From NCBI GenBank assembly GCA_039809865.1, contig JBDHVW010000018.1:38314-102313 (forward strand): DNA of 64,000 nt. The letters run 5' to 3'. Below are positions 8,987-17,722 of this stretch, in pieces; within the stretch, counting starts at the first letter, position 1; every line of letters starts with the position of its first letter. The stretch comes from QWHO01 sp039809865 (GTDB lineage: Bacteria; Vulcanimicrobiota; Xenobia; Xenobiales; QWHO01). Both the position numbers and the translations under genes were made by a program. Under the pieces are notes generated by a model. That model saw nothing but the letters and a program-made list of their open reading frames with translations, was not told where the DNA came from and searched no databases.

Positions 8987-10285
8987 ATGACCGCTGTGCG
9001 CACCCGCTCCACCGAGCTCGCTCACGAGGCGCGCCAACATCTTCCCGGTGGCGTCAACAGCCCGGTCCGCGCCTTCCGGGCCGTCGGAGGCGATCCGATC
9101 CTCTTCCAGTCCGCCCGAGGCTCTCGCCTCGTCGACGTGGATGGGAACGAGTATCTCGACCTGGTGGGCTCCTGGGGGCCGATGATCCTGGGTCACGCCC
9201 ATCCGCAGGTTATCGAAGCGGTGCAAGAAGCCGCAACGCACGGCCTTTCCTTCGGAGCGACAACCGAGGGAGAGATCCGCCTGGCCGAGCTGGTCAAGCG
9301 CCTGATCCCCAGCATCGACCTCTTCCGTCTGGTCAGCTCCGGCACCGAAGCGTGCATGAGCGCATTGCGCGTGGCCCGTGGCTTCACCGGACGCGATCGG
9401 ATCGTCAAGTTTTCGGGCTGCTACCACGGCCACAGCGACGCCCTCCTGGTCAAGGCCGGCTCGGGCGCCCTCACCCTGGGCGTGCCCGACAGCGGTGGCG
9501 TCCCGGCCGACGTCGCCAAGAATACCCTGACCCTGCCCTTCAACAATTCCGAGGCGGTCAAGAGTCTTTTCGCCAGCGACGGCTCGACCATCGCGGCCGT
9601 CATCCTCGAGCCCGTGGTTGGCAACATGGGGGTCGTTCCCCCCGCGCCGGGTTTCCTCGAGTTGCTGCGCGAGCTGACCGCCAGACACGGGGCTCTACTG
9701 ATCTTCGACGAGGTGATGACCGGCTTCCGACTGGCCCCCGGAGGGGCTCAGGAGCTCTACGGAATGGACCCGGACCTGACGTGTCTGGGCAAGATTCTGG
9801 GAGGCGGGATGCCCCTCGCCGGCTACGGCGGGCGGCGCGACATCATGGAGGTCGTGGCTCCGTTGGGGCCGGTCTATCAGGCCGGAACCCTGTCGGGCAA
9901 CCCGGTGGCGGTGGCCGCCGGCAGGGCCACCCTCGAGAAACTGGGGAACTCACCCGGACTGCACGACGGCCTGGAGAGCAAAGGCCGGCGGCTGGAAGAA
10001 GGTCTGCGGGAGCAGATCCAGCGCCACCAGGCCCCGGCATTGGTGCAGCGAGTGGGGTCGATGCTGACCGTGTTCTTTACCACCACTCCCGTGACCGACT
10101 TCGACAGTGCGCAAACGTGCCGCACGGATCTCTTCGCGGCTTTCTTCCAGGGAATGCTCGCGCAGGGAATCTACCTGCCGCCCTCGCAGTTCGAAGCGGC
10201 CTTTCTGTCCACTGCGCACACGCAGGACGACGTCGACGAGATTGTCGACGCCGCGGGACGGGTCCTGGCCGGCCTCAAGGCCTAG
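8987..10285 (+). CDS. hemL: Glutamate-1-semialdehyde 2,1-aminomutase
   Basis: This PLP enzyme converts glutamate-1-semialdehyde to 5-aminolevulinate, the entry to haem and other tetrapyrroles by the C5 pathway. The protein is full length (432 residues from the ATG at 8987). It shows LPGGVNSPVRAF near the N-terminus, the cofactor loop SSGTEACMSALRVARG, YHGHSDA, the FDEVMTGFR segment and the PLP lysine in CLGKILGGGMP. The ATG at 8987 has AGGAGG at an 8-base spacing, better than the GTG at 8981. It is followed 14 bases later by the polyprenyl synthase, so haem and quinone precursors lie directly upstream of the complex I genes. Confidence 0.97.
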   Translation: MTAVRTRSTELAHEARQHLPGGVNSPVRAFRAVGGDPILFQSARGSRLVDVDGNEYLDLVGSWGPMILGHAHPQVIEAVQEAATHGLSFGATTEGEIRLAELVKRLIPSIDLFRLVSSGTEACMSALRVARGFTGRDRIVKFSGCYHGHSDALLVKAGSGALTLGVPDSGGVPADVAKNTLTLPFNNSEAVKSLFASDGSTIAAVILEPVVGNMGVVPPAPGFLELLRELTARHGALLIFDEVMTGFRLAPGGAQELYGMDPDLTCLGKILGGGMPLAGYGGRRDIMEVVAPLGPVYQAGTLSGNPVAVAAGRATLEKLGNSPGLHDGLESKGRRLEEGLREQIQRHQAPALVQRVGSMLTVFFTTTPVTDFDSAQTCRTDLFAAFFQGMLAQGIYLPPSQFEAAFLSTAHTQDDVDEIVDAAGRVLAGLKA

Positions 10286-10299
10286 AGGAAGGAGCCATC

Positions 10300-11271
10300 G
10301 TGGTCATCGCCCCCCTGAAGGATCTCGAAGACGACCTGCTCCGCGTGGAGAAGGTCGTTCTGGAGCTGTTGCAACGTCGTGGGGGCGCCGTGCGACTGCC
10401 CGCCGAGTTGATGTTCAAGAGCGGCGGGAAGCGGTTGCGCCCGGCGCTGGTGCTGCTGAGCTCCCGCATTCTGGGCGAGCGACCCGACGAGGCCGTCAAG
10501 ATTGGCGCCGCGGTCGAAATGGTGCACGGAGCCTCCCTGCTCCACGACGACGTCATCGACGGCACTTTCTTGCGCCGCGGGCAACCCACGCTCAACGCGA
10601 TCCAGGGCAACCGTTTTACCGTGCTGCTGGGAGATTTTCTCCTGTGCGAGTCGTTGCTGGCCGTGTCCGACCTCAATCGCGTGGTCCTGGTGCAGGTCGT
10701 GAGCGAGTCGGTCGCCCTGATGACGCTAGGGCAGCTCCTCGAGCTCGCCCATCAGGGCAATCCGATGCTGAGCGAGCCGGACTACATCAAGATCATCGAG
10801 GGGAAGACCGCCTCGCTGATGTCGTGCGCCTGCAAGCTGGGCGGCCTGCTGGGCGGGGCGGACCCGGACCAGACGGCGGCCCTGGGAGAGTTCGGACTCA
10901 ACCTGGGCATCGCTTTCCAGATCATCGACGACATTCTCGACTTCTGGGGCGATCCAAAAATCCTGGGCAAGCCCGTCGGGTCGGACCTGGGCGAGAAGAA
11001 GTTCACCCTCCCGTTCCTGGTGGCCATGCAGACCTCCGGTGAGGAAGAGCGCGGGCGCATCGAGGCCCTGGTCACCAACGGAAAGCTGCAGAACGGCCAT
11101 GTGCAGGAGGTCGTGACCTGGATGGACGGTCATGGAGCCCGGCCGCGCGCGCTGGAGCTAGCCCGCGAGTACGCCGATAAGGCCCGCGCAGCTTTGGCTC
11201 GGATTCCCGCAGGTCCCGCCCGGACCGCTCTGGAAGAAGTCTTGGAGTATGTTCTGGAGCGCGATCTCTAA
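10300..11271 (+). CDS. Polyprenyl (long-chain isoprenyl) diphosphate synthase
   Basis: The enzyme extends isoprenyl diphosphates with IPP to make the side chain of a respiratory quinone. The 323-residue protein has the KSGGKRLRPAL substrate segment and both aspartate-rich motifs, LLHDDVID and FQIIDDILD, of trans-prenyltransferases. The GTG start at 10300 is preceded by AGGAAGGAG at 5-6 bases. Its stop immediately precedes the nuoA ATG without a gap. A long-chain (hepta- to nonaprenyl) product for menaquinone or ubiquinone is inferred from the context; the chain length cannot be read safely from the sequence. Confidence 0.92.
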   Translation: MVIAPLKDLEDDLLRVEKVVLELLQRRGGAVRLPAELMFKSGGKRLRPALVLLSSRILGERPDEAVKIGAAVEMVHGASLLHDDVIDGTFLRRGQPTLNAIQGNRFTVLLGDFLLCESLLAVSDLNRVVLVQVVSESVALMTLGQLLELAHQGNPMLSEPDYIKIIEGKTASLMSCACKLGGLLGGADPDQTAALGEFGLNLGIAFQIIDDILDFWGDPKILGKPVGSDLGEKKFTLPFLVAMQTSGEEERGRIEALVTNGKLQNGHVQEVVTWMDGHGARPRALELAREYADKARAALARIPAGPARTALEEVLEYVLERDL

Positions 11272-11637
11272 ATGGAATACGCCTACGTAGCCTTGTTCCT
11301 GTTAGGGGGTCTGGGGTTCGTGGGCGCCAGCCTCACGCTGAACCGCTTTGTGACCTCTCCCCACAAGCCCGGGGCCTCCAAGCTCATCGCCTACGAGTGC
11401 GGCGAGCCCCCCATCGGGGAGGCCTGGGTGCAGTACAACGCCCGCTACTATCTGTTCGCCATGCTCTTCGTGCTGTTCGACGTCGAGGCCGCCTTCTTGA
11501 TCCCGTGGGCGGTCGGCTTCAAGACGATGACGCTCACGATGGGCATCCTGCCCCTGGTCGAGATGCTGATTTTCCTGGCTTTGCTCGCTATCGCCCTCAT
11601 CTACGCTTGGAGAAAGGGGGCCCTGGAATGGGTCTGA
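11272..11637 (+). CDS. nuoA: NADH-quinone oxidoreductase subunit A
   Basis: NuoA is a small membrane subunit of respiratory complex I at the junction of the membrane and peripheral arms. The 121-residue protein has three hydrophobic helices and the conserved YECGEPPIG and FDVEAAFLIPWA motifs, where the acidic residues lie near the quinone channel. The ATG follows the polyprenyl synthase stop directly, and the 3' end overlaps nuoB by 10 bases. Confidence 0.97.
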   Translation: MEYAYVALFLLGGLGFVGASLTLNRFVTSPHKPGASKLIAYECGEPPIGEAWVQYNARYYLFAMLFVLFDVEAAFLIPWAVGFKTMTLTMGILPLVEMLIFLALLAIALIYAWRKGALEWV

Positions 11638-12224
11638 TCGACAAGATTCCCGCCTACCTCGAGAAGACGCCCGGCGGCGGTATCCTGATGACGCCTCTCA
11701 ACTGGGCGGTCAACGAGGTCAAAGCCAGCTCACTCTGGTACATGCTCTTCGGCTTGGCGTGCTGCGCGATCGAGATGATGGCCACCGGTGCTTCGCGCTA
11801 CGATTTCGACCGTCTGGGAATGATCTTCCGCGCCACCCCGCGCCAGACCGACCTGATGATCGTGGCCGGCACCCTCACTCTGAAGATGGCGCCGCGCGTG
11901 AAGCTGCTTTACGAGCAGATGCCCGAGCCCAAGTACGTCATCGCGATGGGCGGCTGTACCGTGTACGGCGGGCCGTTCTACCACGATGGCTACTCCGTGC
12001 TCAAGGGCGTGGACAAGATCGTTCCGGTGGACATCCACATCGCGGGCTGCCCTCCCCGTCCTGAAGCTCTGATGCACGGCTGCATCGAGCTGCAGAACAT
12101 GATCCGCCAGGAAAAGCTAGGCCAGAAGCGCGACCGTCCCGGTCTGCGCCACATGGCCGCCGGCACCACGCGTCCCTCGGGCCTGATCGTGCCCGACTCG
12201 ATGCGCATCGTCCAGAACGCATGA
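11628..12224 (+). CDS. nuoB: NADH-quinone oxidoreductase subunit B
   Basis: NuoB carries the terminal iron-sulfur cluster N2 that hands electrons to quinone. The 198-residue product has the tandem-cysteine ligand motif GLACCAIEMM plus the MGGCTVYGGPF and AGCPPRPEAL cysteines, so the four N2 ligands are present. The ATG at 11628 gives a 10-base overlap with nuoA, and the 3' end overlaps nuoC by 4 bases (ATGA). Upstream in-frame codons are antisense-like and were excluded. Confidence 0.97.
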   Translation: MGLIDKIPAYLEKTPGGGILMTPLNWAVNEVKASSLWYMLFGLACCAIEMMATGASRYDFDRLGMIFRATPRQTDLMIVAGTLTLKMAPRVKLLYEQMPEPKYVIAMGGCTVYGGPFYHDGYSVLKGVDKIVPVDIHIAGCPPRPEALMHGCIELQNMIRQEKLGQKRDRPGLRHMAAGTTRPSGLIVPDSMRIVQNA

Positions 12225-12679
12225 AGCGCCAGGACTTCCACCGCAAGCTCACCGAGCGCTGGCCTGAGACCGGGCTGGATGAAGACTGCGAGAACGGCCT
12301 TGTCGTACCGGTCGAGGCGATCCACGACATCATGCAGTTGCTGCGAGACGACCCCGAGACCGAGTGCGACTATCTCGACTTCATCACCGCGGTGGACCAT
12401 CCACCCGAGCATATGCACGTGGTCTACAGCCTGTATAGTCTGGGTAAGCAACACCGGATCCAGCTCAAGGTCATCGTGGACCGCGACGCTCCCACCGCTC
12501 CCACCGTGAGCCACCTTTGGACCAATGCAGAATGGAACGAGCGCGAGACCTACGACCTTTACGGCGTGGTCTTTCCGGGGCTCAAAGATCCGCGCCGTCT
12601 CCTGATGCCGGAAGACTGGGAGGGACATCCCATGCGCAAAGACTATCTCCACGCCAACCTGGCCAGCAAGCCGGACTAA
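12221..12679 (+). CDS. nuoC: NADH-quinone oxidoreductase subunit C
   Basis: NuoC is a peripheral-arm subunit without cofactor. The 152-residue protein contains the family signature ERETYDLYGVVFPG followed by RRLLMPEDWEGHPMRKDY. It is slightly short at the N-terminus compared with many NuoC proteins, but the conserved 30-kDa domain is complete. The start overlaps the nuoB stop (ATGA), and nuoD follows after two bases. Confidence 0.96.
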   Translation: MKRQDFHRKLTERWPETGLDEDCENGLVVPVEAIHDIMQLLRDDPETECDYLDFITAVDHPPEHMHVVYSLYSLGKQHRIQLKVIVDRDAPTAPTVSHLWTNAEWNERETYDLYGVVFPGLKDPRRLLMPEDWEGHPMRKDYLHANLASKPD

Positions 12680-12681
12680 TC

Positions 12682-13806
12682 ATGCTGACGACCGATACCG
12701 ATACCCGCGATATCCGGACCGAGGAGTTCGAGCTCAATATGGGGCCGCAGCACCCCTCGACGCACGGCGTGCTGCGGATGATCCTCAAGATGGACGGCGA
12801 GAAGGTCATGCACTGTGACCCGATCATCGGCTATCTCCACCGCTCCATCGAGAAGCTGGCCGAGAGCCGGACGTTCACGCAGGTCATTCCGGTTACCGAT
12901 CGGCTGGATTACTGCACCAGCATGACCAGCAACTACGTCTACGTGCTGGCCGTCGAGGCGTTGGGCGACATCAGCCCTCCGCCCCGCGCGGAGTATATCC
13001 GGGTCATCATGAGCGAGCTCAACCGCATCGCGTCGCACCTCCTGTGGTACGGGACGTTCTGCCTGGAGATCGGCGCCACCACCCCGTTCCTGTATGCCTT
13101 CCGGGATCGCGAGAAGGTGCTGGACCTGTTCGAGATGACTTGCGGCGCGCGGCTGCTCTATAACTACCTGCGGGTGGGAGGCGTCTCGCGCGACTTGCCG
13201 TCCAACTTCATGCAAGAGATGATCGGCTTTCTGGACTACTGGGAGCCGATGATCGCCGAGTACGAGGACCTGCTCGACAAGAATCCTATCTTCTACAACC
13301 GGGCCCAGGGCGTGGGCGTCCTGACCCCCGAGACGGCCCGCCGCTACGCAGTTTCCGGGCCCAGCCTGCGCGCCTCGGGTGTCAACTATGACGTGCGCCG
13401 GGCCGAGCCCTACTCGGTCTATGCCGACCTCAAGTTCGACGTGCCCCTCGGCCAGTCGGGCGATGTCTTCGACCGCTACCGCATGCGCATGGATGAGATG
13501 CGCCAGGCCGCGCACATTCTGCGACAGTGCGCCGAGAACATCCCCGCCGGCAAGTTCCTCGACCTGCACAACTGGCGCTTCACGCTGCCCAAGGGCGAGG
13601 TTTACAAGCATATCGAGTCCCCCCGCGGCGACATCGGCTGCTACCTCGTCTCCGATGGAGGGGACAAGCCCTGGCGCTGCAAGTTCCGCACGCCCTCCTA
13701 CGTGCACATCCAACTGTTCCAGGAGCTGATCCGCGACGTGCTGATTCCCGATATCATGGCGATCGCGGCCAGCTTCGACATCGTGCTTCCGGAAACCGAC
13801 CGATGA
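12682..13806 (+). CDS. nuoD: NADH-quinone oxidoreductase subunit D
   Basis: NuoD (49-kDa subunit) forms most of the quinone-binding cavity. The 374-residue protein begins with a short leader, then the conserved MGPQHPSTHGVLR with the quinone-contacting histidine. Further hallmarks are GYLHRSIEKLAE, YCTSMTSNYVYVLAVE and the C-terminal DIVLPETDR, with the aspartate typical of the family. The ATG at 12682 is two bases after the nuoC stop. The stop overlaps the ATG of the next, non-nuo gene (ATGA). Confidence 0.97.
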   Translation: MLTTDTDTRDIRTEEFELNMGPQHPSTHGVLRMILKMDGEKVMHCDPIIGYLHRSIEKLAESRTFTQVIPVTDRLDYCTSMTSNYVYVLAVEALGDISPPPRAEYIRVIMSELNRIASHLLWYGTFCLEIGATTPFLYAFRDREKVLDLFEMTCGARLLYNYLRVGGVSRDLPSNFMQEMIGFLDYWEPMIAEYEDLLDKNPIFYNRAQGVGVLTPETARRYAVSGPSLRASGVNYDVRRAEPYSVYADLKFDVPLGQSGDVFDRYRMRMDEMRQAAHILRQCAENIPAGKFLDLHNWRFTLPKGEVYKHIESPRGDIGCYLVSDGGDKPWRCKFRTPSYVHIQLFQELIRDVLIPDIMAIAASFDIVLPETDR

Positions 13807-14222
13807 TCAAGCGCGCACTGGCCGTCTGGCTGCTCCTGGTCGCCGTGGCCCTGGGCTACACGCTCCAGGGCGACGGCTTCAGCATCGAGTTCCCGGCCGA
13901 GCCCAAGAAAACCGATGTGACGGTCTGGGAGCTCGACCACCAGGGCAACTCCTACCGGATGAGCGTCGACTCCATCGATTCCTCGCCCGAGCAGGCCATG
14001 GCGGATCTGCGGGCCGAGTTCGACAAGACGTTTCAGTTCGTCAGCGAGGAGAAAATCACCGTCGACGGGGTAACCGGGAAGCACTTTCACTACAAGATCA
14101 ACGGCAAGTCTCTCGAATCGGTGATGCTGGTGCGGGGCAACAAGCTCTACCTTCTGATGGAGATCGTGGGTGGCTCCGCTGACGAGGCCGCGCGGGTCGT
14201 CAAGAGCCTGCGCTTGCGCTGA
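13803..14222 (+). CDS. Small secreted protein encoded inside the nuo cluster
   Basis: The 139-residue product starts with MIKRALAVWLLLVAVALGYT, a clear signal peptide without a lipobox, so it should be periplasmic. The mature part (GDGFSIEFPAEPKKTD onward) is a small beta-rich domain faintly like PsbP-type or stress-protein domains that begin with a 'GFSI.FP..P' segment. No function can be assigned. It overlaps nuoD by 4 bases and replaces the position normally held by nuoE-nuoG. Its last 23 bases overlap the convergent methyltransferase gene. Confidence 0.75.
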   Translation: MIKRALAVWLLLVAVALGYTLQGDGFSIEFPAEPKKTDVTVWELDHQGNSYRMSVDSIDSSPEQAMADLRAEFDKTFQFVSEEKITVDGVTGKHFHYKINGKSLESVMLVRGNKLYLLMEIVGGSADEAARVVKSLRLR

Positions 14223-15030
14223 GTCCAAGCATCATGGGCATTTGCGGGAACCCCTCCGGCGGCCCATAGCGCCGTTCCCCCAGCGGGCGCATGCGTTCGA
14301 ACGCGTGCCACCCATTGGCGTAGGGATACTCGACCAGGCGCTCGAGCCGAAGTCCCGCCCCCAGCACGGCCGTGACCAGGTCCGAGGGCGTCCACTGGAA
14401 CTCGAAGCACGGATTGGGATTGACGAACTCCTCGGTGGCGCGAAATCCGCTCGGCGCCAGCTCGGGACCGACGTAATCACTGACGCCCGTGGCCCACTCC
14501 AGGACCGAGCCCCCGAAGTAATCGTATTTCAAGCTCCAGTCCGTCTCGAACATCATCAGCGCGGGGTGAAACTCGAGCACCACCAGTCTTCCTCCGGGCG
14601 CCAGGCAACGCGCCACGCCACGGGCCCAGCCGGGCAGGTCCGAGAGCCAACAAAGGGCTCCGTACGAGCAAAACACCAGGTCGAAGGCGGTGGCGGTCGC
14701 CAGGTACTCATACACGTCCTGGCGGTGGAAGGTTGCCGCCAGACCCGCGTCCCGGCTCAAGCCGCGCGCGAATTCGATGGCCTCGTCGCTGATATCGACC
14801 CCCGTGACGCAAGCGCCGAGGCGAGCCAGGGAAAGAGTGTCCTGCCCGGCATTGCACTGCAGGTGAAGCAGCGATTTGCCGCTCAGGGGCCCGAGCAGGT
14901 CCAACTCCTCGGGAAAGAGCGTGCTTCCCCCCTCGCGTAAGAAGGCCGCCTGGTCCACTTTGTGGGCGTTGTGGGCGCGCGTGGCCTCGTTCCAGGAAAG
15001 GCGATTGGCTTCGTGCAGGTCACGTCGCAT
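14200..15030 (-). CDS. Class I SAM-dependent methyltransferase
   Basis: The 276-residue protein has a Rossmann-type SAM-binding site with the subgroup-specific motif I LLHLQCNAGQDTLSLARLG, an acidic GVDIS at the end of strand 2, FHRQDVYEY and a FDLVFCSYGAL segment, followed by LAPGGRLVVLEFHP. The substrate is unknown. It is encoded opposite to the nuo genes between nuoD plus its follower and nuoH. The start is the ATG at 15030; longer in-frame upstream codons are antisense to nuoH and not real coding sequence. Confidence 0.88.
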   Translation of the reverse strand: MRRDLHEANRLSWNEATRAHNAHKVDQAAFLREGGSTLFPEELDLLGPLSGKSLLHLQCNAGQDTLSLARLGACVTGVDISDEAIEFARGLSRDAGLAATFHRQDVYEYLATATAFDLVFCSYGALCWLSDLPGWARGVARCLAPGGRLVVLEFHPALMMFETDWSLKYDYFGGSVLEWATGVSDYVGPELAPSGFRATEEFVNPNPCFEFQWTPSDLVTAVLGAGLRLERLVEYPYANGWHAFERMRPLGERRYGPPEGFPQMPMMLGLSASAGS

Positions 15031-15117
15031 CGCCGTGCGTTTCCCGTAGCTCGAGGAGCGCTCCTGTCGTCGCTGAGAGGGAAAGCACCCTTTCATAACA
15101 AACCATCGAATCGGTCC

Positions 15118-16350
15118 ATGGTGATTTTTGCTCAAACTCCAGGCTTCGACAGCTGGCTCACGCCCTTTCTGGCGCCGCACCTCGGCGCCGGCCCGGCCCA
15201 AGCCGTGGCGATGCTGCTCGTCCTGATCGGCATCCTGGCCTTCATTTCGGTCAACGTGATGTTCCTCGTCTGGCTCGAGCGTAAGATCTCCGCCCGCATC
15301 CAGAATCGCACCGGGCCGATGATGACCGGACCGCGCTCGTTCGCCGAGACCTCCATGTGGTTCGGAGGCTTCCTCCAGACCCCGGCCGACTCGATCAAGC
15401 TGCTCTTCAAGGAGCAGATCGTCCCCGCCAAGGCCGACAAAGTGCCGTTCTATCTGGCCCCGATGACAATCTTCGCGGTCTGTCTCTCGGCCCACGTCGT
15501 GCTGCCCTTCGGACCACTCTTCTGGGTGGCCGACCTGAACGTCGGTCTGCTTTACGCGGTGGGCATCTCGTCGCTCACGGTGCTGTCCATCCTCATGGCC
15601 GGCTGGGCTTCCAACAGTAAGTACAGCCTGCTCGGAGGGCTGCGCTCGGCGGCCCAGATGCTCTCCTACGAGATCCCGCTGATCTTTGCGCTGCTGGCGC
15701 CCATCCTGATGGCCGGCAGCCTCTCCATGGTCGAAATCGTCAAGGCCCAGGCCGAGTATGGCGTCTGGTTCTGCGTGCCCAGTCTGCTGGGGCTGCTCAT
15801 CTACTTCGTCTCCAGCATCGCCGAGGTCAACCGGCCCCCGTTCGACATCCCCGAAGCCGAGTCCGAGTTGGTCGCTGGCTACGTCTCGGAGTATTCGGGC
15901 CTGATGTTCGCCATGTTCTTCCTGGCCGAGTTTGCCAACATGTTCCTGGTGTCGGGCATCGCCGCCACGGTCTTCCTGGGTGGCTGGCTCATCCCGTTCT
16001 TCGACGCCCCCGAGTTGACCCACCCCGGCCTGGTCGAGCACCCGCGCCTCTGGGTGCAGGTGCTGGGGCTCCTGTCGTTCTGGGTCAAGGCTTACTTCCT
16101 GGTGGTCATCATGATGTGGATTCGCTGGACGTTCCCGCGCCTGCGCCCCGACCACCTGATGAACTTCGGCTGGAAGTTCATGCTGCCGGTCGCCTTCCTC
16201 AACCTGCTCGGCTCCGCCCTGGCCGTGCTCCTCTACCAGGCCTACGACACTTACCTCGCCTTCTGGGCGGTGGGCATCGTCCTGGTCGTCTCGGTCGTGC
16301 TGATCATGCGCGCCCTGAAAGAGCCGCCGCCTTACCGAGGTCCCCGATGA
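15118..16350 (+). CDS. nuoH: NADH-quinone oxidoreductase subunit H
   Basis: NuoH is the membrane subunit that anchors the peripheral arm and lines the quinone channel. The 410-residue protein has eight or more helices, the loop WLERKISARIQNRTGPM, the quinone-site segment GLRSAAQMLSYEIPL and EVNRPPFDIPEAESELVAGY with its conserved glutamates. I chose the ATG at 15118; the in-frame codons upstream to 14962 are antisense to the methyltransferase gene. A clear ribosome-binding site is not visible. The stop overlaps nuoJ (ATGA). In standard order nuoI should follow, and it is absent. Confidence 0.96.
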   Translation: MVIFAQTPGFDSWLTPFLAPHLGAGPAQAVAMLLVLIGILAFISVNVMFLVWLERKISARIQNRTGPMMTGPRSFAETSMWFGGFLQTPADSIKLLFKEQIVPAKADKVPFYLAPMTIFAVCLSAHVVLPFGPLFWVADLNVGLLYAVGISSLTVLSILMAGWASNSKYSLLGGLRSAAQMLSYEIPLIFALLAPILMAGSLSMVEIVKAQAEYGVWFCVPSLLGLLIYFVSSIAEVNRPPFDIPEAESELVAGYVSEYSGLMFAMFFLAEFANMFLVSGIAATVFLGGWLIPFFDAPELTHPGLVEHPRLWVQVLGLLSFWVKAYFLVVIMMWIRWTFPRLRPDHLMNFGWKFMLPVAFLNLLGSALAVLLYQAYDTYLAFWAVGIVLVVSVVLIMRALKEPPPYRGPR

Positions 16351-16850
16351 CCGACGCAATCTTTTACGTTCTGGCCGGACTGATTCTGACTTCGGCCATG
16401 TCCATGGTGCAGGCTCGCAACCTCTTCCACGCGGGGTTGGCGCTGATCACCTGCTTCCTGGGTGTCGCCGGCCTCTACGTGCTGCTCAATGCCCCGTTCA
16501 TCGCGGCGCTGCAAGTCCTGATCTACGCAGGCGCCATCGCGGTCATCTTGCTTTTCGGTTTCATGCTCACCCACCACGTGATGCGCGACGAATCCAACAA
16601 GCGCTTCAGCCAGCAGGCCGCCGGAATGGGAGCCGCAGCCGTCATGTGCGGCGTGCTGGTGGCCGTCATCGGCGCCTCCCCCTGGAAGACCGGACCGGCG
16701 CCCACCCACATCGACGACCTCAACCAGCTGGGCCAGCAACTCTTGACGAGTTATCTGCTGCCGTTCGAGCTGGCCTCGGTCTTCTTGTTGGCCGCGCTGG
16801 TCGGCGCCATCATGATCGCCCGCAAGGAAGAAGGGCCGCCCCCCCCATGA
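16347..16850 (+). CDS. nuoJ: NADH-quinone oxidoreductase subunit J
   Basis: NuoJ is an antiporter-adjacent membrane subunit. The 167-residue product has about five hydrophobic helices, including the conserved LNAPFIAALQVLIYAGAIAV segment that forms the pi-bulged helix. The ATG overlaps the nuoH stop, and the stop overlaps the nuoK ATG. A Pro-rich end (EEGPPPP) is probably unstructured. Confidence 0.95.
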   Translation: MTDAIFYVLAGLILTSAMSMVQARNLFHAGLALITCFLGVAGLYVLLNAPFIAALQVLIYAGAIAVILLFGFMLTHHVMRDESNKRFSQQAAGMGAAAVMCGVLVAVIGASPWKTGPAPTHIDDLNQLGQQLLTSYLLPFELASVFLLAALVGAIMIARKEEGPPPP

Positions 16851-17155
16851 CGCCGATCACGCTGCAGCACTACCTGATTCTGGCCGCCGTCCTGTTCTCG
16901 ATCGGGATCTACGGCGCCCTGACCCGGCGCAATGCGGTGGCGGTGCTGATGTCGCTCGAGCTGATGTTCAACTCGGTCAACATCAACCTGGTGGCCTTCA
17001 GCTACTACATGCCCGATATCACCGGGGTGCTGTTCTCGATCTTCGTGATCACGGTGGCCGCCGCCGAAGTGACCATCGGCGTGGCGATTGTGTTGTCGAT
17101 TTACCGCAACCGCAACCTGATCGACCTCGAGCAGATCAACACGCTGAAGGGATAG
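16847..17155 (+). CDS. nuoK: NADH-quinone oxidoreductase subunit K
   Basis: NuoK is a three-helix membrane subunit with conserved proton-path glutamates. The 102-residue protein shows MSLELMFNSVNINLVAF with the first key glutamate and ITVAAAEVTIGVAIVLSIYR with the second. It overlaps nuoJ by 4 bases. Its last 20 bases overlap the convergent YgjP-like gene. Confidence 0.96.
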   Translation: MTPITLQHYLILAAVLFSIGIYGALTRRNAVAVLMSLELMFNSVNINLVAFSYYMPDITGVLFSIFVITVAAAEVTIGVAIVLSIYRNRNLIDLEQINTLKG

Positions 17156-17645
17156 CGTCCTTGGCGGTCGCGAAGCCCATCAGGAAGCCGATGGCTTTGT
17201 CCGTCTGAGGATACTGGTAGACCAGCTTCCAGAACGCCGGCGAATGGTTGGCCTCGATCAGGTGGGCCAGCTCGTGGACGATCACGTAATCCAGCACCCA
17301 GTCCGGGAAGGGCTCGAGCTCGCGCGAGATCCGAATGCTCTCACGCGCGGGAGTGCAGGATCCCCAGCGCTTGGCCTGGTTCTCGACCCAATTGATGCTG
17401 TACTCGAGCTTACCGCCAAAGTACATCAGATTCAGAACCCGGGCCCGGGCCACCAGGTCGCCGTCGCTCTTGGACCTCTGTTTGCGACGCTTGCGCTCGA
17501 AATGCTTCCTCATCCGCTCGATCCACTCGAGCTCCTCGGTCTTGGACAGACGGGCGGGCAGGTGCACCACCAGCACCCCGTCGACGACGTTAGCTGAAAC
17601 CGTGCGTGTGCGCTTTGCGCTGCGTATCACGCGTACTTCTTGCAA
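17136..17645 (-). CDS. YgjP/SprT-like metal-dependent hydrolase (DUF45)
   Basis: The 169-residue protein has the zincin motif VIVHELAHLIEANHS, giving HExxH plus a following His, preceded by the family signature WGSCTPARESIRIS and followed by FWKLVYQYP. This is the YgjP/DUF45 group of small metallohydrolases whose physiological substrates are poorly defined. The TTG start at 17645 has GGAGG six bases upstream. It sits on the opposite strand inside the nuo cluster between nuoK and nuoL and overlaps nuoK by 20 bases at its 3' end. Confidence 0.88.
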   Translation of the reverse strand: MQEVRVIRSAKRTRTVSANVVDGVLVVHLPARLSKTEELEWIERMRKHFERKRRKQRSKSDGDLVARARVLNLMYFGGKLEYSINWVENQAKRWGSCTPARESIRISRELEPFPDWVLDYVIVHELAHLIEANHSPAFWKLVYQYPQTDKAIGFLMGFATAKDAIPSAC

Positions 17646-17651
17646 GGGATT

Positions 17652-17722
17652 CCTCCAGGAGGTTTGCCTCTATGGGCGCCGAACCCGGGACGACCGGCCG
17701 TTGGCAGGATTTCAATTCTTGA
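17652..17722 (+). other. Palindromic Shine-Dalgarno region and possible 16-codon leader ORF before nuoL
   Basis: CCTCCAGGAGG (17652-17662) is a perfect palindrome. On the minus strand it supplies GGAGG for the YgjP-like gene. On the plus strand its AGGAGG lies 9 bases before an ATG at 17672 that opens a 16-codon frame ending at 17722 (MGAEPGTTGRWQDFNS). nuoL begins 42 bases later with its own GGAG. A leader peptide is possible but unproven; the remainder of this 119-base gap holds no other clear signal. Confidence 0.3.
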
